Part shown: in pieces, positions 15,342-24,599 of the stretch
Layout of the letters: the number at the start of each line of letters is the position of its first letter
How positions within the stretch are numbered: the stretch's first letter is position 1
DNA from: an uncultured Prevotellaceae bacterium
GTDB taxonomy: Bacteria; Bacteroidota; Bacteroidia; Bacteroidales; Muribaculaceae
Assembly: GCA_937898675.1 (NCBI GenBank)
Contig: CALEJB010000051.1
Coordinates: 1 to 64,000, forward strand
Direction: 5' to 3'
DNA length: 64,000 nt
Notes under the pieces: generated by a model
Database searches by the model: none
Seen by the model: the letters and a program-made list of their open reading frames with translations, nothing else
Told to the model about the DNA's origin: nothing
Position numbers and translations under genes: made by a program

Positions 15342-16829
15342 CTATGGGTTGTGGCTGTTACCGCCGTCGGTGGGGGGCTGGGTGTCGTTCCACTGGGTGT
15401 TGAGCCAGTCTACTTTTTTGTGAAAACATGGCTTGAGGTACATGTTGGTTCTTGCTTGTGTGTTATTACCATTGTATTGCGGCCAGCGCACATGGTCGGC
15501 ATTTCCCGCTGCCTCGAATTTGATGGTGAAGTTGTCTATATAAGCATCCATCTTGGGGTATACCTCCTCATAAAAGCGCCGCCAGTAATAACTCACGCGC
15601 TCTTGAAAGCGGGGGAACTTGGCGATTTCGCTAATCCACCGCGAGTACCAATTGGTTGGAACATCTTCGTAGATGAACTTATCAAACTCAGTGCCATATC
15701 TGTAAAAAGCATGGTCACAGTCCCATAACGGGCCGAAGACCAGCTTGGTGCTGTCACCTCGTTGTTTATACATATAGCAGCTTCCAGAAAATGCCTCGGG
15801 GTTGTCAACCACCTCCTGTACAATATAATAGACAGCGAGCGAGTCGATATCGATATACTGCTCCCACAGGCGGCTCTCCTTGTCCTGGGTGTAGATTGCC
15901 GTGTCGGCGCTGAGCAGGAACGAGGTGATGTAGTCGCGCTGCGCGCCGCTCAGCACCTCGGGTGAATGCGGGGTGACCCAAAACGGCATGCCGTTGCCCT
16001 CGGTGAACGTGATGTTGCCGGGTTCGACGTAATTGTCGATTTCAAGCAGCCAGCCGCCCGTCACCTTCTCGGGGTCTGTTTCCTCGTCTTGTTGTTCTTC
16101 GATGTTTACGCGTTGTTTGCCGACCCGTATTTTTTCGTACATGAAATATAGGCCGATGTATTGGCCATTGAAGACTACTTCGACAGGCTCAATGTTTGGA
16201 TTCCATGCCATGCCCATGCGCCGCCCGATTTCAAACGGCAGGGCATCCTCGACATTACCCTTCCAGTTAAGTGCGTTGGCTTTGATGACCCAATGGCGGT
16301 TTGAGGGCATGCCCATCATTTCTTGCTTGTCGTCAAGCTTGAGCCTATAGGATTTCTTGTCGCAATCGGTCCAGGTATAATTGCCGTGACCCTTGATGAG
16401 CATGCCCAGCGGTGCGTCGGGCGTGCCGATGGACTGATAGCCCTCGATGCCCATGTTGTCGAGCCACCAGTCGGCATGGATGTATTCTTCCTTGCTGTCG
16501 ATGTTGCGGTGCCCCTCGGTGTTGATGAACAGCACGGGCAGGGTGCCCGAGCAGGCAGGCATGGGCTTTAACTTGTCGCCCATGATGGCGCTCACGACCG
16601 CATTCAGGTCGGCGATGTTGATTTCCTTGTCGCCGTTGACGTCGGCGGCATAGGAGAACAGGGCATGGTACCTCGCCCCGCTGCAAATAGTATCGACGAG
16701 CGCGTTGACGTCGGCAAGGTTCACCTCCCAGTCACAGTTCACGTCGCCGCGCGGCCGCAAGCCGCCCTGTGCGTGCAGGGCAATGGCTGCCAGCAGTATG
16801 ATTGGCAGAATCAGGATAGTTCGTTTCAT
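15342..16829 (-). CDS. Secreted CotH-kinase-domain protein with N-terminal dockerin-like repeats
   Basis: The 495-residue protein has a signal peptide (MKRTILILPIILLAAIALHAQ). Two dockerin-type calcium-binding repeats follow (residues ~28-52 and ~63-88, pattern DVN-x-D-x-E-(I/V)-N-(I/L)-AD-(V/L)-NA-(L/V)-V), then a CotH-like kinase domain (~100-470) with K-x-SYRLKLDDK, HWVIKANALNWKG, GLYFMYEKIRV, GGWLLEID and GPLWDCDHAFYR. CotH proteins are atypical secreted kinases of spore coats, also common on Bacteroidetes surfaces. It is the last intact gene of the polysaccharide operon, 30 bp after the acyltransferase gene, so a role at the capsule or surface is likely. The dockerin pair may dock it to a partner or simply bind Ca2+. 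Confidence 0.88.
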   Translation of the reverse strand: MKRTILILPIILLAAIALHAQGGLRPRGDVNCDWEVNLADVNALVDTICSGARYHALFSYAADVNGDKEINIADLNAVVSAIMGDKLKPMPACSGTLPVLFINTEGHRNIDSKEEYIHADWWLDNMGIEGYQSIGTPDAPLGMLIKGHGNYTWTDCDKKSYRLKLDDKQEMMGMPSNRHWVIKANALNWKGNVEDALPFEIGRRMGMAWNPNIEPVEVVFNGQYIGLYFMYEKIRVGKQRVNIEEQQDEETDPEKVTGGWLLEIDNYVEPGNITFTEGNGMPFWVTPHSPEVLSGAQRDYITSFLLSADTAIYTQDKESRLWEQYIDIDSLAVYYIVQEVVDNPEAFSGSCYMYKQRGDSTKLVFGPLWDCDHAFYRYGTEFDKFIYEDVPTNWYSRWISEIAKFPRFQERVSYYWRRFYEEVYPKMDAYIDNFTIKFEAAGNADHVRWPQYNGNNTQARTNMYLKPCFHKKVDWLNTQWNDTQPPTDGGNSHNP

Positions 16830-16859
16830 GGTGTATGTGTTTATCAGTTAGTATGTGTT

Positions 16860-17822
16860 TCATTTGTTGTTTGATAGACTGTTGTAGATGTCGCGGCCCG
16901 CGAAGATGTAGCGGCTGATGTGCAGCTTGTCGGACAGCCATGCGCAACCCAGGCAGCCGGCGGCGACAAATGCCAGTGCCGCGATGGTGAAGCACACTGC
17001 CGTGGGGTCGAAGTCAAAGGCGGGTGCCGCCCGCTTGGCAAGCAGCGTGAAGATGGGCGAGAACACCACGATGGCCAGTGAATTGCGCCCGATGTAGGCC
17101 GCCAGACGCCTGATGAGGCCTCCGCACACGGGATAGACCGCCAGCAGCAGGCTCATGACCAATATCGTGATGGCAATGCCCGCCAGCGAGCCGCAATCAT
17201 AATTGTCGGGTAACCAGAACAGCACAACCAGCGGCAGCGCCGCCCACCACGACGGCGTGATGACGGCCGTGAGCGCATGGCCGCTGCGCATGATGAGCAC
17301 GCCGATGAGGTAATAGATGACATAGTGCCAGTCCAGCCCCTCGATGGCGAGCGAGAGGCCGTAGAGCATGACGCCCATGACGGCAAGCCCCGACAGGCCT
17401 TTCAGTTTGAAAATGCTGTAAACCAGGTAATAAACCGCTGTGCACAGTGCCAGCGTGTGCAGATACCAGTAGGGGCCCGTGGGCTGGGTGGCCATCATGA
17501 GCATGAAGTCGGCGGCCGTGATGTTGCCGATGGCATTGTGTGCGCCCAGGCTGCCGCCCACCAGGCATTGCATGGCGATGTAGAGCGCCTCAAACACGAT
17601 GTAGGGCACCACGATGCGCATCAATCCCTTGCCAAAGGCGGCAGGCGCCTTCTCGACATTGGCCAGAAAGCCCGAGATGATGAGAAACGCCGGCATGTGG
17701 AACGTGTAAACCGCCGCCCGCAGGGTGGGGTAGGTGAGTTCCACCGGCTGCAGGTGGAACATGACCATGAGCAGGATGAAGATGCCCTTGAGGTAATCGA
17801 GTTGCGGGACGCGCTGTTTCAT
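16860..17822 (-). CDS. Membrane acyltransferase (acyltransferase-3 family), surface polysaccharide modification
   Basis: This 320-residue integral membrane protein has ~9-10 hydrophobic helices. It opens with the family hallmark QLDYLKGIFILLMVMFHLQP (R/K-x10-H type), with the catalytic His on the first helix; HMPAFLIISGF follows. It is the kind of enzyme that O-acetylates exported sugars. I start at the ATG at 17822, which overlaps the previous gene stop by 4 bp (ATGA); the long in-frame extension upstream is an out-of-frame shadow of that gene. It closely resembles the short WcfL/NodX-like acyltransferases in length. Confidence 0.88.
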   Translation of the reverse strand: MKQRVPQLDYLKGIFILLMVMFHLQPVELTYPTLRAAVYTFHMPAFLIISGFLANVEKAPAAFGKGLMRIVVPYIVFEALYIAMQCLVGGSLGAHNAIGNITAADFMLMMATQPTGPYWYLHTLALCTAVYYLVYSIFKLKGLSGLAVMGVMLYGLSLAIEGLDWHYVIYYLIGVLIMRSGHALTAVITPSWWAALPLVVLFWLPDNYDCGSLAGIAITILVMSLLLAVYPVCGGLIRRLAAYIGRNSLAIVVFSPIFTLLAKRAAPAFDFDPTAVCFTIAALAFVAAGCLGCAWLSDKLHISRYIFAGRDIYNSLSNNK

Positions 17823-19534
17823 TGCCGGGTGATGGTGTTGGCGCGCGCGGTGCGTTTGCCCACATTGGTTACATTGATGAACAAATCCTGCTCGCTGTTG
17901 GCGCCGTGCAGCACGTTGTTCTTGACCTCGAGCCGCTCGAAGCGGTAGTCGCGCGTGGAGTTGGCGCTCCAGTGCGTCATGAACTGTCCGTTGCCGCCGT
18001 TGACGGTGACATTGTTGTTGTTGAACACCACGGTGCCCGTGGGCGCAAACTCCTGCAGGAAGAAGTTCATGTTGTCGCTCACCAGCGTGTTGCCGGTGAA
18101 GTTGATGTCCAGCCGCTTGACCTTGTGGCAATAGACGCGCGTGTCGCCGGCAAAGTAGTTGTTGCTGGCGTTGAGGGTAAACTTGTCGGTGCCGTTGCCG
18201 GCGCCGATGGCGGCGATGCACTTGATGCCCTTGCACACATTGTTGCGCATGGTGACGCTGCCGCCCTGCTCACCGCACCACACGAGTTGGACGCCCGTGG
18301 ACTTGCCGCTGCCGGGAATCACGGTGGCCTCGTTGACAATCTTGTTGCCGTCCATGCACACATTGCCGCCCTGCACGAGCAGGAAACTGTAGCCCTGGGC
18401 GCCCGAGGGGTCCAAGACCAGTTTCTTGTTGCTCACCCGGTTGCCGTTGATGCGGATGGTGTCGCCGCACGCGCTCAGGTCGTTGACTTCGATGTCCTGC
18501 CTGTAGCACCGCTTGTCGTATCCCACGGCCTCGTTGACGATGGTGTTGTCCTCGATGAAGATGCCGCTGTGTACATCGGCGGGGTCAAAGGAGATGTACA
18601 TGCAGCGCGCCGTCATGTCGGTCATGACAAACTTGTTGCGCGTGATGTGCAGATTGCGCGTGGTGCAGCAGTCCTTGCTCTTGCTGTGGTCGGTCATGAC
18701 CGACAGCACCGTGTGGTTGTAGCAGTTGTCGGCCATGTTCTTGTCCTTGCCGTCATACTTGTAGTGGAACTCATTGTCCTCGACAAAGATGTCGGTGCGG
18801 GAGGCCTTGCCGCGCACATAGCTGTTGGTGCTGTTGTCCACCAGCCTGTCAAAGATGCCCACGGCCTCGTCCTTGCCGTATTTGTAGAACTTGTTGCGCT
18901 TGACATTGATGTTGTGCATCTCGCCGCGCAGCCACAGGTTGCCGCCGTCGGTGGTGTTGTTGTAGTTGGAGATGACGCAGTCGGTGACGGTGACATTGGA
19001 GCACACCTGCAGGTCAAAGTTGGTGCAGATGGCGTTGTGCATGTAGCTGTCCACATGGCGGATGTCGACACGGCTGGCATGGTACACCTTGACGGCAAAG
19101 CATCGCTCGCCGGCCCACCACACCCCCGTGTGCTCCTTGAGCTTGATGGCGATGTCGCTGATGGACAGGGTGACCGGGCGCTTGAGCGTGCCGGCAACCT
19201 TGAAAAAGGTGTCGTCGAGGAAGGCCTTGTAGCCATTGCGGTCGCTGCCCTTGTCAAGGGTAATCGTGGTGCTGCCGCGGCCAGCGCCCTTGATGACGAC
19301 ATGGGTGTTGAGCACGATGGTGCCGTCGATGGTGTAGTTGCCTTTGGCAAAGTTGAGCACCACCGTGTCGCCATAGGCGGCATGGGCGCAGCGCTGGCGC
19401 AGCTCCTGCGTCAGGTTGCCCTTGTTGCTCCTGACGTTGACATTGATGGTGACCGCGTGGCCGGGGAATGCCGCCATGCAGGCGAGCATTGCCGTGATGA
19501 GATGGATGTTGAATCGTTTCATTGGCTTGGACAT
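17819..19534 (-). CDS. Secreted right-handed parallel beta-helix protein
   Basis: The 571-residue protein starts MSKPMKRFNIHL with a signal peptide ending near AFPGHA. A pectate-lyase/polysaccharide-lyase-6-like beta-helix covers the rest, with repeated N-x-(F/V)-x-V-x-DN(E/N)-x-(F/I) coils (for example LHITRNKFVMTD, IFIEDNTIVNE, IRINGNRVSNK, ASNNYFAGD). No catalytic triad can be assigned by eye. An alternative start is the second Met (19522). Its position between the glycosyltransferase and acyltransferase genes suggests a periplasmic or surface lyase, epimerase or scaffold acting on the polysaccharide. Confidence 0.8.
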   Translation of the reverse strand: MSKPMKRFNIHLITAMLACMAAFPGHAVTINVNVRSNKGNLTQELRQRCAHAAYGDTVVLNFAKGNYTIDGTIVLNTHVVIKGAGRGSTTITLDKGSDRNGYKAFLDDTFFKVAGTLKRPVTLSISDIAIKLKEHTGVWWAGERCFAVKVYHASRVDIRHVDSYMHNAICTNFDLQVCSNVTVTDCVISNYNNTTDGGNLWLRGEMHNINVKRNKFYKYGKDEAVGIFDRLVDNSTNSYVRGKASRTDIFVEDNEFHYKYDGKDKNMADNCYNHTVLSVMTDHSKSKDCCTTRNLHITRNKFVMTDMTARCMYISFDPADVHSGIFIEDNTIVNEAVGYDKRCYRQDIEVNDLSACGDTIRINGNRVSNKKLVLDPSGAQGYSFLLVQGGNVCMDGNKIVNEATVIPGSGKSTGVQLVWCGEQGGSVTMRNNVCKGIKCIAAIGAGNGTDKFTLNASNNYFAGDTRVYCHKVKRLDINFTGNTLVSDNMNFFLQEFAPTGTVVFNNNNVTVNGGNGQFMTHWSANSTRDYRFERLEVKNNVLHGANSEQDLFINVTNVGKRTARANTITRQ

Positions 19535-19571
19535 TAGTGACCTTTGTTGGACTGCGGGACAGCGGCAGGGT

Positions 19572-20720
19572 TTATTGCCGCTGGCCGTGACGGGCCGCCG
19601 CCTCGAAGATTTGCTCAAGGGCCGCGCCCATGGCCTGCGGCGAGTAAACGGTATCATACAGCTGCCGCGTTGTGGCACCCGACTGCAGCGAGCGGCCCAC
19701 GGCGGCGGCCAGGGCGCTGCCGTCGCCGGGCTCAAAGAATTCCACGCCCTGGGCGGGCGCCGGGCATGCTTCGGCGAAGAAAGGCAGGCGCGACACGACT
19801 ATGGGCTTGCCAAAGTGGCTGGCGACCGAAATCACCCCGCTCTGGGTGGCCGAGATGTAGGGATAGACCACCGTGGCGGCCCGTGAGAACAGGTCGCGCA
19901 TCTCCTCGTCGCCGATGTAGCGGTTGATGAACACCACGTTGCGCTCATCGGCGCGGCGCTCAAAGTAGATGTCGCCCTTGCCGGCAATCACCAGCGGGCG
20001 GTCTTGCAGCCCTGGGTGGTCGAGGTAGGCGTTGTAGAGCAGGTGCACGCCCTTGTAGAGGTGCAGCATGCCAAAGAACAGGATGCAGCCGCGGCTGGTG
20101 TCGATGTCCTGCAGCTCGGGCACCGGCGCGGTGCCGTGGGCTATGGCGCCGCTGACCAGGGTGGGGAAGGGCGCATAGTGCACCTGGCGGCCAGGGTAGC
20201 GGCGGGCCATGTCGTCGGCTTGGGCGCGGCTGTTGGTGACCATGAGCCGCGTGTGCTTGAACAGGTGTCGCTGGGGCCACTCGATGATGAGTTTGTCCTT
20301 GAGCCACCGCGCCAGGGTGGTGTACTTGTAGTCGTGGCTCACGGCATCGTGCACGGTGTAAAGCACGGGAGTGTGGCGCTGCAGGCGCTTGATGCTGCCG
20401 GCCAGGATGAGTTCGCCGGTGAGTGAATACACCAGGTTGATGCCGTGGCGGCGCGTCAGGCCGTCGATGGCGCGCGTCACCTGTGAGGGACGGTAGCGAA
20501 AGGCGGCGCGCCGCACCTTGCCCGCGGGGTAATCAATCCATGTCACGGCCTGCGCGTCAACATTGCCGAGGCCCTGCATGTCCACGCCGTGGCGCGTGAC
20601 AATGAGCACGCTGTCGCCCGGCCGCCACATGGCATTGATGATGGTGCGGGCATAGGGGCGCATGCCCGGGGCGTCAAACTCGGTGGCGAGGAACAATATG
20701 TGCTGGCCGGACGGTCTCAT
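19572..20720 (-). CDS. Glycosyltransferase family 4 (GT-B fold)
   Basis: The 382-residue protein starts MRPSGQHILFLATEFDAPG. Its C-terminal GT4 domain shows ILFFGMLHLYKGVHLL, LVIAGKGDIYF and the E-x7-E-like nucleotide-sugar region YPYISATQSGVISVASHFGKP. It transfers a sugar from a nucleotide donor onto the lipid-linked repeat unit on the cytoplasmic side. The start overlaps the stop of the polymerase-like gene by 4 bp (ATGA). It is the only recognisable glycosyltransferase in this cluster, so further sugars must be added by enzymes encoded elsewhere. Confidence 0.88.
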   Translation of the reverse strand: MRPSGQHILFLATEFDAPGMRPYARTIINAMWRPGDSVLIVTRHGVDMQGLGNVDAQAVTWIDYPAGKVRRAAFRYRPSQVTRAIDGLTRRHGINLVYSLTGELILAGSIKRLQRHTPVLYTVHDAVSHDYKYTTLARWLKDKLIIEWPQRHLFKHTRLMVTNSRAQADDMARRYPGRQVHYAPFPTLVSGAIAHGTAPVPELQDIDTSRGCILFFGMLHLYKGVHLLYNAYLDHPGLQDRPLVIAGKGDIYFERRADERNVVFINRYIGDEEMRDLFSRAATVVYPYISATQSGVISVASHFGKPIVVSRLPFFAEACPAPAQGVEFFEPGDGSALAAAVGRSLQSGATTRQLYDTVYSPQAMGAALEQIFEAAARHGQRQ

Positions 20721-22201
20721 GGCATTGGCGCATTGTGTGCAGTGTCGTCGTCTTGGGCCTGGGCCTCTTGCCCGGTGCCCAGGCGCAGCTTCTCGGCCTC
20801 CACTGTCACAAACTCGGGGTGCTCCTCAAGCGGATAGTGCCTGTTGAGCGACAGCACGAGGAACATGAGCGAGATGTTGAGCGTTTGCGGCGTGAGCGGG
20901 GCCCAGTCGCTGCTGCCCTGAATGAGCCAGCAGCACATCACGCCCAGCCCGGTGATGTTAAAGATGTTGTAATAGCGGTTCCTGGACATGCGCGTCCGTC
21001 GCTTGAAGGTGGCGATGTACCACACGACACCCGCCGCAATGGGGAGGTAACCGATGAGGCCCAGCTCGTCGATGAGTATGATCCAAATGTTGTGGATGGG
21101 GTTGGTGAACATGAACTCCTCGGGCTGCCAGATGTCGGTCATGTCGAACACCTGCTCAAAGATGACGGCCGAGGTGTTCTCGCCCAGGTAGTTGAGGTGG
21201 GCGTTCAGGCCCACGCCCGTGAACGGGTGGTCCATGAAGATTTCATAGCCGCAGTAGTAGTGCATGAGTCGCGATGTGGTCATCTCGTCGAGGTTCTCCA
21301 GGTCGCTGAACAAGAAACTCAGCGGGCCGTACAGCAGCAGGCCGATGAAAATGGCCAGCGGCACGATGCCCTTGAGTATGCTCTGCGGGCTCAACAGCTT
21401 GTAGCGGCGGTACACATAGAACACCACGATGGCCAGCAGCGCCACCACGATGGCCAGCAGCGAGCTGCGGCTGGCGCTCAACACAATCACCAGGAACGCC
21501 ATGCCGGCAAACACGGCGCTGGCGCGGCGCTTGTAGGCGGTGATGAAACAGGCGGCAAAGAAGAGGAAATAGTAGGACGCATAGGTGCCCAGGATGTTGG
21601 GGTGGCTCATTGTCGCCACAGCCCCCACGCGGTCGTCGCTGCGTGTCGCTGCCTCGCTGTCAAATATCTTGATGACACCCTCCATCCCCATCACGGGGTA
21701 GCAGATGCACAGCACAAAGTTCAGCACCACGGTCGCCGCCAGTCCCATAAAGATGCCGTTGACCAACGTGTTGACATTGAAACTGTTGGTGAACAGGTAC
21801 ATGAACACGGCAAACGAGAGGATGTAGAACACCTCGATGGCCGACTGCATGCGTGCCATGTTGTTGGGGTTGGCCAGCGTGTAGCCCGCATACAGCAGCA
21901 TCACCAGCGCCACCCAGATGTTGGGGCGGCGGATGCGCCACTGCTTGTGGTGCGAGACAATCCACAGCAGCAACAACGACATGAAATAGAACGGCCAAAT
22001 GGCCAGGCCCGTGCCAAAGGTGCCGCAGGGCTCGCCGCTGCCCTTGAACACGGGCAGGAAAAAGCGGGAAAAGCAGCACGAGAAGGTGTACACGGCGATG
22101 AGTATCTCATGCATGCGCTCCCTGGTCAGGCGGCTGCCTTCACGCGCGGTGAAGAAGATGGCCACCAGGCCCAGGGTCGCAAATATGAGGGCTCTATCCA
22201 T
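20717..22201 (-). CDS. O-antigen ligase/polymerase-like membrane protein
   Basis: This 494-residue polytopic protein has ~11 hydrophobic segments. The signature stretch SASRSSLLAIVVALLAIV and the large periplasmic loop with MDHPFTGVGLNAH and NPIHNIWIILIDELGLIGYLP match the Wzy_C/O-antigen ligase family. It would polymerise or ligate exported repeat units. It lies between the Wzc-like and glycosyltransferase genes in a tight minus-strand operon. The acidic C-terminal tail (EAQAQDDD) is cytosolic and not conserved in the family. Confidence 0.85.
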   Translation of the reverse strand: MDRALIFATLGLVAIFFTAREGSRLTRERMHEILIAVYTFSCCFSRFFLPVFKGSGEPCGTFGTGLAIWPFYFMSLLLLWIVSHHKQWRIRRPNIWVALVMLLYAGYTLANPNNMARMQSAIEVFYILSFAVFMYLFTNSFNVNTLVNGIFMGLAATVVLNFVLCICYPVMGMEGVIKIFDSEAATRSDDRVGAVATMSHPNILGTYASYYFLFFAACFITAYKRRASAVFAGMAFLVIVLSASRSSLLAIVVALLAIVVFYVYRRYKLLSPQSILKGIVPLAIFIGLLLYGPLSFLFSDLENLDEMTTSRLMHYYCGYEIFMDHPFTGVGLNAHLNYLGENTSAVIFEQVFDMTDIWQPEEFMFTNPIHNIWIILIDELGLIGYLPIAAGVVWYIATFKRRTRMSRNRYYNIFNITGLGVMCCWLIQGSSDWAPLTPQTLNISLMFLVLSLNRHYPLEEHPEFVTVEAEKLRLGTGQEAQAQDDDTAHNAPMP

Positions 22202-22234
22202 GCGTCAAGGGGCGGATTAAAAGCGCTGGCGAAA

Positions 22235-24562
22235 TTAGTCTTCCTCCTTGTTGGCGCCGTAGCCGTAGCCATAGGTGTTGTCGCCCGAGGGCTTGGTGTC
22301 GTTGAGCACCACGCACATGTTGGTCAACTGCTTGTTGGCGGCAATGCGGTTCATGAACTTGATGAGGCTGCGCTTGGTGTAGTTGGCGCGGGTGACATAG
22401 ACGGTGGCGTTGGTGAACTTGTCGAGCGAGAAGCTGTCGCTGACCATGGCCACGGGAGCCGAGTCCACGATGATGATGTCATATCGGGCGCGCAGGTCCT
22501 TGAAGAACTGCTTCACGCGGTCGCCCAGCAGCAGCTCCGACGGGTTGGGGGGAATGGCGCCGCCCACGAGCACGTCGAGGCTTGCCACCTCCTTGCAGGG
22601 CTGGGCAATCTGGTCGATGGTGACATCGCCGCGCGAGAGGTAGGAGGTCACGCCGGGCACCTCGTTGAGGTTGAGCATCTGGGCCAGCTTGGGCGAACGG
22701 ATGTCCATGCCCACGAGCGCCACGCGCTTGCCCAGCAGGGCAAACGAGGCGGCGACATTGGCGCTGATAAACGACTTGCCCTCGCCGCTCACGCTGCTGG
22801 TGACCAGGATGACCTTGTCGTCCTCGTCGCTGAGCATGAACTGCAGGTTGTTGCGCACATAGCGGAACAGCTCGACGATGGCCGATGTCTTGCCCTCCCT
22901 GACCACGAGCTGGGTGTTGTGGCGGTTGTGGTGGATGTGGCCGATGAAGGGCACGCGGGATATCTCTTCCAGTTCTTCCTGGTTTTGGAACTTGGTGGTG
23001 AACAGGTCCTTGAGATAGACGAGCAGCAGCGGCAGGAACAGGCCTGCCAGCAGGGCCAGTGCCAGAATAACCATCTTGTTGGGGCTGATGGGGGTTGTCT
23101 TGGCATAGGCGTGGTCCACAATCTTGCCCTTGGGTGTGGTGGCTGCCAGCACGAGGGCATTTTCCTCGCGTTTCTCGAGCAGGAGGGTGTAGAGGGTGTT
23201 CTGTATGCCCTGCTGCCGCAGCAGTTCACGCGCCTCGCGCTCCTCGGTGGGCACCTTGCCCATTTCGCCGGCGGCTTCGCCGGCCTGTGCCATCGCCTTG
23301 TTGAGCCTCATGTTCACGGCCTTGATGGACGAGTTGATGCCTTGCAGCACGTTGGCGTGCATCGTGGTGATTTGCTCGTCGAGCTGCTTGACAACGGCGT
23401 TGTTGTCCTTGGCCGACTGTTCCAGCTCCTGCCGCTTGGCCAGCAGGTTGTTATAGGCCTTGATGGACGCGCTGGCGGCGCTGCTGTCCATGGCAAAGGG
23501 GATGTAGGAGTGCTTGTTGGCGGGGTTGACGACAAAGTCGCGCACCATGCCCAGCAACTGTTTCTCGGTCTCGAGCTTGACGATGGCCCTGTCGGTGACT
23601 TCCTGCTTGGCGATGGAACTCTTGACCTGCAGCTCGGGGTCAACGATGTTGTGGGCCTTCTTGTAGGACTCGATGTCGGCCTCGCTGCTGGTCAGGCCCT
23701 TGTAGATGAGCGCCAGGCGCTCGTCGATGAACTTGGCGGTGTTGATGGCCTCCTCGTCCTTCTCGTTCTGTCCGCGCTCGTTGTAGAGCTCGATGAGCTT
23801 GTTCAGGATGTCCTTGCCGCGCGACTTGTTGCTCTCCGACAGGGTGAGGTTGATGCCGTTGGACTTTTTGGTGGCCAGCTTGACCTGGATGCGGCGGTTG
23901 AGCTGTTCGCCCACGATTTGGTTGCCCGTCAGGGTGGCGGTGATGTGGCAGGGCTTGCCGGCCTTGTATTCGTCGGTGGCCTTGACGGCAAACACGCCGT
24001 AGCTGGTCTTGACCGTGGCGGGCAGCTTGGCGTTCTTGATGTTGGCCAGTTTCTCCTTGCCGCTCTTGGCCTCGATGCTGGCTTGGCCCTGCTTGTTGAC
24101 GTCAATCTTGAACTGTACCGTTGACAGCGTGTCAAACATCTCCTCGGGGGCGACAACCTCGATGGGCGAGCCGTTGTAGTGGTCCACATCGGGCTTGTAC
24201 CACTCCTTGTGCTCCTTGTAGGAGCGGTTGAGCCTGAGCTGCTTGGCGACCTGGGTGCACAGCTCCTGCGACGAGAACACAATCATCTCGTCGTCCACCT
24301 TGCTGCCCTGGCCCATGAGTTTCATGCTCTTGAGCAGGTTGGCGCCGGCGCCGGCGCTGTTGTCGTCCTGGGCAACCAGCACGGTGGCCTTGACGCTGTA
24401 GATGCGCTGGGCGTATTTGAGGTAAACAAACGCGAGCGTGACGCAGGCGATGAGTGACAGCACGAACAGCCACCAGTAGCGTTTATACTTGCGTACAAAT
24501 GCGCCGAAGTCGATGATTTGTTCCTCTTGTTGGGCTGTCGGGGGGGTATTGGGTATAGCCAT
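22235..24562 (-). CDS. Polysaccharide co-polymerase with bacterial tyrosine kinase domain (Wzc-like)
   Basis: The 775-residue protein has a first membrane helix at ~30-50 (YWWLFVLSLIACVTLAFVYL), a long periplasmic Wzz/GNVR domain with coiled coils, and a second helix near residue 490 (MVILALALLAGLFLPLLLVYL). A cytosolic BY-kinase follows: Walker A SGEGKS near 595, Walker A' VALVGMDIRSPKL, and Walker B IIIVDSAP. The C-terminus has a short tyrosine cluster (Y764, Y766, Y768), the autophosphorylation tail that controls chain length in this family. It pairs with the Wza-like gene directly upstream. Confidence 0.93.
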   Translation of the reverse strand: MAIPNTPPTAQQEEQIIDFGAFVRKYKRYWWLFVLSLIACVTLAFVYLKYAQRIYSVKATVLVAQDDNSAGAGANLLKSMKLMGQGSKVDDEMIVFSSQELCTQVAKQLRLNRSYKEHKEWYKPDVDHYNGSPIEVVAPEEMFDTLSTVQFKIDVNKQGQASIEAKSGKEKLANIKNAKLPATVKTSYGVFAVKATDEYKAGKPCHITATLTGNQIVGEQLNRRIQVKLATKKSNGINLTLSESNKSRGKDILNKLIELYNERGQNEKDEEAINTAKFIDERLALIYKGLTSSEADIESYKKAHNIVDPELQVKSSIAKQEVTDRAIVKLETEKQLLGMVRDFVVNPANKHSYIPFAMDSSAASASIKAYNNLLAKRQELEQSAKDNNAVVKQLDEQITTMHANVLQGINSSIKAVNMRLNKAMAQAGEAAGEMGKVPTEEREARELLRQQGIQNTLYTLLLEKREENALVLAATTPKGKIVDHAYAKTTPISPNKMVILALALLAGLFLPLLLVYLKDLFTTKFQNQEELEEISRVPFIGHIHHNRHNTQLVVREGKTSAIVELFRYVRNNLQFMLSDEDDKVILVTSSVSGEGKSFISANVAASFALLGKRVALVGMDIRSPKLAQMLNLNEVPGVTSYLSRGDVTIDQIAQPCKEVASLDVLVGGAIPPNPSELLLGDRVKQFFKDLRARYDIIIVDSAPVAMVSDSFSLDKFTNATVYVTRANYTKRSLIKFMNRIAANKQLTNMCVVLNDTKPSGDNTYGYGYGANKEED

Positions 24563-24599
24563 TTTCTCTAAACTGTGGTTCGGTTTGTGGTTGGGCGGA

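Noticed and set aside
17822..19537. 571-codon plus-strand frame opposite the beta-helix gene
   Set aside because: Same span as the real minus-strand gene; His/Val/Ala/Gly-rich without any motif.
20735..24124. 1129-codon open frame on the plus strand across the capsule genes
   Set aside because: It is antisense to the polymerase-like and Wzc-like genes, which have clear domains; the composition (many A, V, H, Q, G) is typical of the shadow of GC-rich genes.
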